Source of the DNA: Chimonanthus salicifolius
Taxonomy: Eukaryota; Streptophyta; Magnoliopsida; Laurales; Calycanthaceae
Direction of reading: 5' to 3'
Length of the DNA stretch: 64,000 nucleotides
Assembly (NCBI GenBank): GCA_013350335.1
Contig: CM023535.1
Location: forward strand, 23,777,746-23,841,745
Shown: in pieces, positions 35,013-45,658 of the stretch
Layout: each line of letters begins with the position of its first letter
Position numbering within the stretch: the first letter of the stretch is position 1
Position numbers and translations under genes: made by a program
Notes under the pieces: model-generated
Seen by the model: the letters and a program-made list of their open reading frames with translations, nothing else
What the model was told of the DNA's origin: nothing
Database searches by the model: none

Positions 35013-36780
35013 TGTTAGTCCCCCGACTTGCCGAGTCACCTTATTGTCAAATTTGTGACCTCATTGAAGCCTTGCCTTAGAAGATCGAAGCAAAAGAAAC
35101 AAGCCTCAAAGCAATGAAAATCAATTGAAGTTTTCAAGCTCATCAAGTATGACAATTACAAAGGTAAATTGGCCATATATGACCTTAGGCGGAACCCAAA
35201 CCCTTAGTGGACCTTTGCCTTAGGCTAGTAAATCATATTGGTAATATCATAATTAAGCCTTTGAGCACCTTTGACAGCTCGAGAACCAAATGGGATAAAC
35301 TTTGGAAAATCTAATAAACTATCAGGTCGACCCGTCGTGTCCACCAACCCCTCAGTGAGACAGGACAGATCCATCATGGTCATAGACCCGTCGACCGGAT
35401 TGACAAGGGTTTTGGAATGGAAGGTCTGTCATTTGGTGGTTCTCTCAGATCGAGTGTCTCATGGTCCTCGACCCCTCTGTGATACTGGACCGACCCATTG
35501 AGGTCATCGACATATCAACCACATTGACAAGGGTTCTGGATCAAAGACACTGTCTGGACAGGGTGCTATCAGGTCAAGTGTCTCGAGTACATTGACATAT
35601 CGATGAGGACCAGACGACCCATCGATGAGCTCGACACGTCGACCTAGGTTATGCGAGTTCTGGAACTTAGAACTCAAGCGGTAATCTCATAATCGACCCG
35701 TTGATGTTATAGACCCGTCGAGAGTGACAGGACCGACTCATCGATGTACCGACCAGTCGACCTGGGTTTGACAAGTTTCTGGAGTTGAGACTATGTCTGC
35801 ATGGTATTGCCCCAGGTCAAGACACTCGAGATCACTGACCTATCGAGCATAAGGCCGTCAACCCGTCAGTGACATAGACCAATCGGTCGTGACCGTTTTC
35901 TATCAGTTGAGTTGCATTTAATGTGCAACGGTCACCTTGGCAGACAGTAATGTTCAAGATTCACCGACCCATCGATAACATCGACCCGTCGGTACAGTTC
36001 AGATTTAAACTTACCTGGTTTGCTTATTTAAGCTTCGTGATTGTTAAAGGGAGTGGGCTTTTTGAAAAACTGAGCACCTGAGGAATACTTTGAAGTCTCC
36101 ACTCCCTCTCAACATTAAACTCTCAAAACAATCTTCATCTTGGTAAATCAACCTTAGAGTGAATTTAGAGAGAAAGGAAAAACCATTGCTAGGATAACCT
36201 TGGTATACCTTAGATCCTAGAACGTCCCAAGCTTGTGATTGAGCATACATTGGTAAATCAGTCTACTTCAAGAAGATCAAGCAAGTGAGAATCTTTGAAG
36301 CACAACTACATCAAGTGAGCTACAAAAGTCAAGTGCTTCATTTAGTTTTTTATTTTCATCATTATCTTGTAAAGTGGATTAAAGAGGGTGTACTCTGGAA
36401 CAACTAAAAAAAAATAAAGGGTGTACTCTCAGGATTAGAAGGGGTTCCAATTAATTGATTAGGTAGAAGTCCTAATCTATTTGTGAGGGTATAATTCCCC
36501 ACATAGTGAATTTGTGATAATCGAAGATTAGGTGAGTCTAACAGTTGATGTAGGTTTGATTAAACCAATCCACTATACATCAGCCTTTTAGTATTAGGCA
36601 ACTTGTGTGATTTTGTTACTTGTGCTTTACTTAAATCATACAACACATGGTCTTGATTAATTAGTTATACCATTGCAAATCATTTTTATTAATCAAGTAT
36701 TTTGCTCAAAGGTTAAAATTAGAGATTGTCCTATTCACCTCCCATCTAGAGAATCTATTCTAGCACACCGAGAACTTTCA
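35013..36780 (+). repeat. 3' LTR, full length
   Basis: 1768 bp, TGTTAGTC...ACTTTCA. It carries a block (35307-36371) absent from the 5' LTR. Within it, units of about 120 bp repeat about four times, marked by GACAAGGGTTTTGGA-like phrases near 35399, 35523, 35648 and 35766 and by GACCCGTCGAC motifs. Confidence 0.9.
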
Positions 36781-36829
36781 AATTAGTTGTGTGTATGTCA
36801 TTTATAGTTGTCCAACTCAAGGTTTCAGT

Positions 36830-37230
36830 TACAATTGTTTGCTAAACTCCAAATTTTTTTTTGATAGATTTGGCTAAAATCTTTGTTTTTCATAAATATC
36901 TGCAAAAAAATTAGTCAATTTTTTTCATAAACATATCAGTTGAAATAATTAGGCCAAAATATATATTTTTTCAGAAAAAAGCAGAACAAAAATTTAGGTG
37001 AAAATATTTATTTCAGAAATATCTGCAAAAAAATTTCATATTTTTTGTTTTTGACTTGGGCCAAAATCGATGTTTTTCAAAAGTATCAGATGAAATTCTC
37101 GGCCAAAATCTATATTTTCAAAAATATATGTACTTTAAAAAAAAATTGGCCAAAATTTTTTCAAGATCAACTTGAGGCAAAATCTGTAATTATATATTTT
37201 TTGAAGGCGACAAAGTTTTGGTCTACTAAC
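36830..37230. repeat. Degenerate GGCCAAAAT repeats
   Basis: About six spaced occurrences of GGCCAAAATnTATATTTTTC-like sequence alternate with AAATATCTGCAAAAAAATT. They look like an eroded tandem or sub-terminal array. No gene. Confidence 0.55.
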
Positions 37231-37239
37231 AAAAAATTG

Positions 37240-37494
37240 TAAAAGTCGGATTTTATTTTATAACCAATCTGTGTGGATCTTTTAGAGCACCTAACTAATT
37301 ATTGAAGTATGTGGAATCTTCACACACTGAGTAACTTTACGAAGAGTGATCTTTTAAGTTAATTTACATTCAAACTCAAAAATCTCACTTCTAAAGCCAA
37401 GTTACGGACCAGCACCATTGCCCTTTTAGATTTGAAAAAAATGGTATTTAGAGGTGGAATGGAACAATGAGAGTCATTGATGATCTTTGAAGAA

Positions 37495-37525
<31 letters not shown>

Positions 37526-38973
37526 AATGTTGAAATATAAAAAAACATAACAGTTGGACAGCTGCAATTGGGTCGTACTTTGACGTCCCAACTCCAGTCG
37601 TCTCTCTAGTATTTTTCAATTCTAAGTTGACAACGGCTACGTCTGCGTCATACAGCAAACGCCTAGGCGTTTCCTCTAGGGTATTGTGACTTGTGAGTTG
37701 AGACAGCTCTTGGCAGCTTCTGGTCTGATTTTCAGATGTTACGTTAAAGATGGATGGCTGTAAATTTTTGAATAATAAGATTATTTAAAAAATAGAAAAC
37801 CCTAAGCTCACCTAATCAAGTAGGTGACACAATGTAAGCCACTAATAATTTTAATAATATATTATGTATTAGTGAAGCTAATCTTATCAAAATAGAGAGT
37901 AATGATTTGATATTGTTGGTAAGTAAAAAAAGTTAATATAAATAATAGTGGACACATTCTATAATTTGATGCTGATCTCAGTATCTGATTATTTCACCAA
38001 AATAAATTAGAAATTTTCAGCATTATGATTTTTAAAAACAAATGTTTATGAATTTTTACCTATTTGCTTTGAGCAAATAAAGTATATAGTTGATGAGTGG
38101 CTTCTAGTTGGTTATTTTGTGTAATGGCCTTCAAATTAGTCCTATTGGTTTGACTGATATCTAAAAATATTTTTTTAATATTTTTTTATGATGAAGAAAC
38201 TTAAGACTCCTACCTCGGACTTCTCTTTTAAGTATGAGTACGAGGGTATTGAATACAACTCTAAATATCCATAATCCTTTTCAAACCACATATATTGAGT
38301 GACTATGGGATTCTAATCCTCTTCAAACTATAAATATCGAGTGATTATGAGATTCGAATCTAATATCTCTGATGTTTAAGCCGAAATAACTTCCAGTTAA
38401 ACTATTCCATGTAAGGTGAAAATATCATTTTAATATTAGTGAGACCTACTCATGGGAATCATATAAATTTACATGTGAATTAATAGCTCTCTCTCCAATC
38501 TAATAAAATTTATTGTGGAAGAACAAACTCAATTCACTGGAAAGTGTCAATTTCATACATTTAGATTTAGATTAGACGCTAAGAAATGGGTAATTAGGTT
38601 GAATTTTAGTGGCTAGCTTAATTTATTTATGCTAATATATAATCAATGTCACCGTCTTGCCAGAACTCCTTCAACAGTCACTACTTTCCTTCTGTTACTT
38701 GCATTGCTTTTTATGAAATAATTTCTCTGTTTGTGATGTCTCTAAGTCCTTCCTTTGTGGGCCGGGGAAACATAAAAGACAGTTGGGAGAGTTCCCTTTG
38801 ACTTACTACTGCAAAGACCCATCAGAATCGTACCCACTTTAGTCCATAGAATGTGGGGCCATCAATATCGTACCCTATGCTAAAAGAAAGAATTAAAAAA
38901 AAAATAAAAAGAATGGCTGCTGTGGACTCGCTTGACAACCTAGACACAAGCCATGCATGTACATAGTAGATAC
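37240..38973. other. Intergenic DNA
   Basis: Contains an AT microsatellite at about 37496-37520. The frame at 37359-37658 (minus) crosses the microsatellite and is not supported. No genes. Confidence 0.45.
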
Positions 38974-40013
38974 TAGGGGTTCAAAATTCATCCAATATTG
39001 ATCGGCATATCGGTGAAATTATTCTCTCTCATCAAATTTTTCTACTTTTAGAAAAAAATTCAAAAAGATAACAGAAAATTGAGAAAATTATGTGCTTCAT
39101 GGATATGTAATTTTTCATTAAATATCAATAATTTACATGTTTAAATATTATTTTGAAATTACAATATCGAGAATTTTAAAACTTATTAATAAAATGATGA
39201 AAAATTACAAAAGCAATTGTAGAAAAAATAAGAAAAAATTATACAAATATTTTGCTAACTTATTGACTTGATTAATCCGTGTTATTTTTAAGTTACAAAA
39301 TATATATTTTTATAATTAATAATTAAATGATAAAAATTGTAGAAAAAATATAAAAAAATTATAGAAATGCTGTGTTAATTTATTGAGTTACTTATTGAGC
39401 TGATAACCACTCAAACTGAAATAATACAGTCTAATAATCAAATAGATTGCAGTATAATCATGTATAATTTGGTCTCAAAATACAATAAATGTAACCTCAA
39501 TATGGAGTTCGTTCGAAATGGTAATCGGGAATGTTAAAAATAAACCTTGCAAATGTTTTTTATGGATATTGCTCATCTGCTGACATGTGCTCGGATGGAG
39601 ATAGATATTGTTAACTGCCAGAACTTTGACATGATTGCTAATAAAAATGGACATGGACCGTATATTGCTTGATAGAGAGTCCACGTCTATTTTGTCTATA
39701 TGCAGAACCATCCCAATATCCTATTGACATGTATCAGAGTGATGCATACCCAACACCATGTCTAGGCATGTATTGACTTGCCATGAGGAGGTGTGCGCTA
39801 TGTATCCTCCTGTGTCCATCGAATCTGACTCATGTTGGAGTGATACCAGGGTGGAACCTCCAGACTGCCATCCTCCTCAAGATCAGTTCTGTCCCAATCT
39901 CCAACCCTGATGACCACTGTTCCCATCATCTGAACCGTCATCATCCTCAACCGATGCATCAGATGCCGTGGACCCATATCCGCGACGGCTAGGTGGTTGA
40001 CTGCTGGGAATGA

Positions 40014-43000
40014 CTAGTGATTTCCCTCTATTGATCGTCCTCTTTTGAGCTGATGTATCCTCTCTTCCTTTGTCAGATGGTCACTCACTAACAGAATGGA
40101 GGCAAGGTACCATTTGACTATTGCTTTGTGCACACTCATGTCTCCTACGCGGAGCTGTGGGCTGAGGTCCACTAATTGAGTGTCAACGCCAGCATCCGAA
40201 GGGTCTTCCTCGTCATCCTCAACAATTTCCATCTCAACTTCTCTTACAAACAATTTTGAATCGAGGTTGTGTTAACTTCTTGCGCTCTTCGATCCATTCA
40301 GTTAATGGATCTTTGTATGCAAATAGATGTTCAAGATCTATAGGCAAGTAAAAGTCCTCGCTTGTAGTATGTGCAAACTCTGGGTACCTCTTCATGTTCC
40401 TTGCCCTAAAGCGTTGGTTGTAATGAAGGTACACTAATGCATTCAATCGTTGCGAGGACAACTTATTGTGTGGCTTAGTATGCACATATTTGAACGTGGA
40501 CCAGTTTCGTACGCAATTTGGCGCGTTGTTTGTCTGACTAAGCAACTTAACTACATACTTCCTTAAATTTGGTGTACTATGGCCAAACCATATTCACCAT
40601 TGCGTTGGTGTTAACTTAGCCTTCATAGAGAGCTTAATATTAGCAGCGGGATCCGAAAATGAATCTTTGCGCGATTCGAATGTGTGCAGCTGCAACAACC
40701 ATAAACACAGAAACATCTGTTACCGCCCACATTATATAATCAAGAAAGACATTTCATAATAAACTAAAGTAATACCTCTTTAAAACAAACAAACTTTTCA
40801 TTGGGATCCTCGACTGTCTTCTCCAACGTTAGCTTCACAACATTGAGAACAATGTATTTGTCATTGGGGCCGCCTCTTCAATTGGCGCTGAAAATGGATT
40901 GAAAAAAATAAGTTGCTATAGATTGTGATTAGTTCTATTAACTCACATACAGAATGGAGAACTACAGATATAGAATGAAGAAATATATTATATATATATA
41001 TATTTTAGAACTAACCTACCATAAATTGTTGGTTACACATGAAGAATTCTATAATACGTCTCTTGATGATTGCCACAAATACCCCTGATTCATGAATCTT
41101 TTCAATTTGGATTGAAGCACAACAAATTCACTCAAACACATAAGGCAGTATTGGCTTCTCATCTCCATCGATAAATCATAGCGATTTCATTACCGGAGCA
41201 CAAGTGTTGATGGCATATGCAACAGAGTCCTAGAACAGACTAGACATCAACACCGCTACAATGGACTCTGCTTACCTCTTATGATCTTCCTTCCTAGGAT
41301 CAATTGCGTTGTAAAATGACCTGCTTCGATTCATCTTAATAAACCATTCCTTGCTTCTTAAGATATTATGTAAAGTGAGGTAGAGTGTCGCGAAACAGGT
41401 AACAATAGAATGCAAGATTTCACGACACTTAGTGTACCTCCTCATGATCTCTAGGAATTTGTTATGGTTGTATATAAAAGTAATGATATCCTTACACCAT
41501 CCGATGAGGTTCCCCAACCTCTCCTCATGACCAAAATCCTTCAGGATAAGGGCTATGCAATACATTACACATGGAGTCCAAAAGATCCAGGAGTTCTTCC
41601 TGCCGACATTGTTTCTAACCAATTTATAGCCCAATCTATTATCCGTTATAATCTGGACAACCTTCTCAGGGCCCACATCTTGTTGGGAATAATAATAATG
41701 TGGAATAACAACGATCAACGGAACTAATCACACCACACAATAAGACACCAATATTTATGTGGTTCGGCCAAACCCGACCTACCTCCATGGAGCGACTGAT
41801 ATTTTTATTACATGAGAGAAAAGAGATAGTACCCGTACAAAATAAATTGACTCCCTTGAGTTAAATCTCAAACCCAAATACTCCAGTCCCTTGTACACCC
41901 ATCTCTTCTTACCACTCTCAAACCCAGAAGAATGAATCCATCTTTTGTCCCTCTCACTGGCATACCTTCTGTGCTCCTTCATGCACACACACAGATCAAC
42001 GGTCAGGATCGTTTTGCTGTTGCTAGAGTATCCGGACTTAGAATTCAGATCTGTCTTCGCCTTGGCATTCGTAGCGAGGAGATTTACGCAATGGCAGTTG
42101 TTGATTTGGAAAGAAATATGAAGAAAATTAGAGAACATGAACAAATAGGGATACACATAGTTCATTGTGTTTGGCTTTGTTCTCGGGCTAGAGAGGACAA
42201 GGGACCAGATTGTCTGAGAAGGAAGACAAGGTGGAGAAACCAGACTTGCGTTGTGGAATTTGTCTACGGTTTTTTAAACAGAAATCTCAGCCGGAATGCT
42301 CTAGTTGGAGCCCGATTGGGCTGATCAGTCATTCTCACTGAAGACTGGTGGATCATCACAGGACGTGGGGATGGGCATCTTACAGAAGATGTGGAACTGT
42401 AGGTGCTACGCAACAGGTGGAGTGTCATAAACATAGGGCAACAATCTTCAAGGGGTCAAATTCTCCAAGGTGAAGATTTGTTGGGTTTTATGGTTCAAAG
42501 CTCTTTTGGGCCTGGACTGTTTGTAGGGCTCGGGCTAGGCCTAGTGGGCCAATCTGTGTTATAAGCCCTAGTATATAATGTCTCTTTCTCTGGGGTTTTC
42601 TTTGGTTGTACAGTTTTCTCTGGGAGAGAAACATAGAGGAAAGAAATAGAGAGAATGCGAGACTGTGAGGAAGAGGGAAGGGAAAGGGTTGGGTAATCCT
42701 TTTATTTCGGGATCTTCTTCATAGTGGAATCTTGTTGCACAACCCATGGACGTAGGCAGTTTTGCCGAACCACGTAAAACTGTGTGTTCTTGCTATGTTT
42801 GCTTATGTATGACTTGATTTGTGATTGTGTGTGTGGGTTTATTGCACAACACATTTTGACAGACCTCTAACATCAATTCGCAAATTAGGTCTAAATTATT
42901 GCGAAATTTAGTCGTGTTGTACGACTTATGGTAAATTGTTCCCCGATTATTGTACAGAAGGAAGTTCACCATTGTCCTTTGATTGTCAGTGGTCCAACCA

Positions 43001-43890
43001 TCACACATTATAGTCAACCCCATCTTTTGCCATGAGTTTTTAAACATATCCACCCATCCCTTAATCCTCTCAACTTCATACGGATGAATGTGATAGATAT
43101 TTCATATGGCGTGGGGAAGCTTATTGATACCCCAACAATTGCAGATGCATAACAAAAGGCTCATAAGTAAGGGTTATTTATGTTCCTTGGTGGCTTCTAA
43201 ACATCTGTGAAGTATTTACTCGCAGCCATCCCAATGGATTTTTCGCCTCTTGTCTATCGTCCTGGTCTATCTTCTTCTCTCTCAAGTGGCCTGTCCCATG
43301 TTAGATCAGCAAAATTGACGATTGCTAGATTAACGACAAAGCCTGGTCGATGGGTGCATTAGGACCACCCTTGCTAAAGACCTTTTTAATCAAGCTCCAT
43401 TTAAACCTTGTTCCAGTCTTTATTTTTCCCTGAGTCGGGTCCCTCTGCATGCATACATGAAAAAAGACGCATTAACATTTTTGGGTTATTTAATAAAAGT
43501 TGTTGTTCTTAACAATTAAACAGGTTACCTACACCACCATGGCTGCCTAGCTCATACTTGCGGAGACTCTCCCTCATAGCCCACCGCATTTCCCAATCCT
43601 CCTACATCTCTCCTAACTCCCCATCGGAGAAATCTTGACCATCATGATGCACATACTCCTCTCGCTGCTTCTCGTAGAGGTCCTCCATTACATGTTCAAT
43701 TGTCACTTGTTAGCTGTTTTATCTTTCACTTTTCTATATTCGTTTGGAGCAACTCGCAACAAAGTTGTTGTTGCACTGTGGTCGCTTTGTTGCATCGAGC
43801 AACATTATCCGTCTTTTCTGCTGTTTGTTCTTTTAGACGGGTAATGCCACCTGTTATGCTCTTTCCACAGAAGTTGCATTTGATCCTTGA
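40014..43890 (-). pseudogene. hAT transposase (BED, DUF659, dimerisation) pseudogene
   Basis: N-terminal BED zinc finger near 43776-43890 (CNFCGKSITGGITRLK). DUF659 part 1 at 42860-43053 (MGLTIMCDGWTTDNQRTMVN) and part 2 at 41272-41670 (VVQIITDN; FWTPCVMYCIAL; FIYNHNKFLEIMR). C-terminal hAT dimerisation region at 40014-40545 (RNWSTFKYVHTK; RLNALVYLHYN). The first catalytic aspartate (DGWT) and the next (ITDN) remain. The order and spacing match plant hAT proteins of roughly 650-750 residues. Stops, frameshifts and the nested insertion between EVCQN and VGPE abolish it. Confidence 0.87.
41681..42851. mobile_element. Composite LTR insertion in the hAT transposase
   Basis: Flanks CATCT (41676-41680) and CATTT (42852-42856), a 5-bp duplication with one mismatch. 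Restoring the site joins two conserved hAT segments. The right part, 42480-42851, is a plus-strand LTR (TGTTGGGTTTT...TTGCACAACA) preceded by the polypurine AAGGTGAAGATT, with the copia U5 signature ACGTAGGC...GCCGAACCACG. The left edge, TGTTGGGAATAATAA to about 41810, carries the same U5 signature inverted (GTGGTTCGGCC...CCATGGAG), so it is an LTR end on the minus strand. No pol domain was seen between. Confidence 0.7.
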
Positions 43891-43960
43891 ACCAATCAGA
43901 CATCAATTTTTTGATACATATCAGCCAATATTTATACCATACATGGGCTAGGATTTTCAA

Positions 43961-44716
43961 GGCCTGTTAGAGCTTTTCTTCAGCCTACTTATTGCTAAAT
44001 TTATCAATTTTGAGTTACACAAGCATAACTAGATTCCACCTCTAGACTTGAGAAAGTTACCAACTGAGCCTCGCAAGGGACACTGGATGATGTAAATGAA
44101 GATCTTTTCTATTTTTCTTTGATTTTATTGTTGATGAATTCAAAAGTGAGATGATAAAAATGAAAATTTACTCATAGTTACATTATTTGCTACTTCATCT
44201 ATGAGAAAGTATAGTATTATTTTAATATTTTGTATTCTACGACAATACATGTATGAGCTAACTTGCCCTCGACTCTAAATTTTTTACGACATAGGAGTAA
44301 TTTTTTTTTCATAATGCTGACTATATATTGCATCTTTGAAAGCTTCTAGAGTTATTGATATTCATCTACATGTCGAGAGAGAAGAGAAATAGAACATTAT
44401 AACCCTAATTTTGAATCTAATAAAATCGTTCTCATTCTCAGTGAACATAGATACAATGTCGAACGATACAAATCTCGTATGTTTCTGTGTAATTGAATAT
44501 GTTTTGCTGCATCCTAGTTTGTTTGTTTTTCAAAGAAACTGGTGTACAAATCAATTCTAAATCATCTTAGTGTCAAGTTATGAAAACATAAGTTACTAGA
44601 ATGTAGTTTGGATTATCAAACAGTTCACTTTCAAATGATTTATAGAGCACTGTCTCTCGTTGTTACGCCATCGCTCACTAGACTTGATCAGGTGTGCCGT
44701 TGAGCTCTAAGTCCAC
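43961..44716. other. Intergenic DNA
   Basis: No gene or element end recognised. Confidence 0.4.
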
Positions 44717-45650
44717 TAGAGGTATAAAAAATGGTCATGGTTACATATAGGCTAATACTGGCAGGTTGGCGATATGTATTATTCCACTGATTTATCGCTG
44801 GTACGTATTCTCTGTCTTATATTTTTTTTTAAAGAATATAGAAGAGAAAATAAGGCAAAATGAAAAATTCTAGTGTGAGCATATTTTTATTAAAAATAAT
44901 TAAATTTTTATTTATTATTAAGTTATTGAGAGTTAAAATTTCAATATGAATAAAGTATGTCCTAAAAATTTGAAAAATGTCTAAAAAATAAAAAAAATAG
45001 AATGTCAATATTAGGAAATGAAATATATAAAATTCATGTCTTCAAAAAAATTTATTGAAAAAATCTGAATATCATAAAAATGTTGAAATATTAGAAAAAT
45101 CACATAAACACTCTAAAAACTATATTAATGACATCAAGGGCTCTGCATTTGATTCCATAAACATTTATATGTTGCTTTATTATTTTTTTGGTAAGAAATT
45201 CCAAAATGGGAATCATCTTAGAAAACCCGACTTTCATGAATTCGTTTCAATTTTTTCTTTTAAATCACATAAACACCCTACAAACTATATCAATCATATT
45301 AAGATATCTTCATTCAATTCCATAAGCACTCAATATTCTTTCATTAATTATTCACATAAAAATCTCCAAAATTAAGATTATGTTAGAGTAAAAATTCAAA
45401 ATTTTTGATAAAAATAATTTAAAAAGATCAAATTTTAAGTGGAAAAAGTTCAGAATTGACAAGTATGTTTATACTCAAATAACTTACTTCTAAACATTCT
45501 TATAGTTATACTCAATGAAGATTTAACCTAAAAAATTGTTGAAATGGTAATTTAAAAATTATAAAATTTGAAAATAGTACGAGTCGATAGCGGGCTCAAC
45601 GATAGACTGAATTATTGGTCATCTCAACTAATACTATTCTTATACAATAT
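44717..45650. mobile_element. Decayed CGATAT-type element, copy 2
   Basis: Begins TAGAGGTATAAAAAATGG, close to the CAGGGGTATAAA terminus of the family, and its body matches 23303-24700 in order. No coding capacity is visible; the frame at 45055-45375 is part of the repeated AT-rich body. The right end is uncertain. Confidence 0.6.
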
Positions 45651-45658
45651 AACATATA

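Larger units (their letters stand above)
27091..36780 (+). mobile_element. Sirevirus-type Ty1-copia retrotransposon with nested insertions
   Basis: The LTRs begin TGTTAGT and end ACTTTCA. Both flanks are AATTA (27086-27090 and 36781-36785), a perfect 5-bp duplication. The order is 5' LTR, tRNA-Met primer site, gag, protease, integrase, reverse transcriptase, RNase H, 3' LTR, which is copia order. Several polypurine tracts (GGGGGAGA-type) in the 700 bp before the 3' LTR, and the very long LTR, point to the Sirevirus lineage. No env-like frame is seen after RNase H. The coding region has many stops and is split at the reverse transcriptase by a 2.1-kb nested insertion (31017-33108). A MITE at 34189-34509 lies just after pol. 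The element is an inactive relic and is described only as such. Confidence 0.92.
38974..43960 (-). mobile_element. BED/DUF659 hAT transposon, decayed
   Basis: The left end TAGGGGTTCAAAATTC and the sub-terminal GATCGGCATATCGG resemble the CGATAT-type MITEs. The right end, inverted, reads GGTATAAATATTGGCTGATATG, close to CAGGGGTATAAATCTTGGCC of the MITE at 34189. Between them lies a broken minus-strand transposase with BED finger, DUF659 and dimerisation domains. The outer target duplication could not be found. It is interrupted by an LTR-type insertion at 41681-42851. Confidence 0.75.

Noticed and set aside
39783..39992. Small plus-strand frame
   Set aside because: It is antisense to the C-terminal flank of the hAT transposase pseudogene and has no domain.
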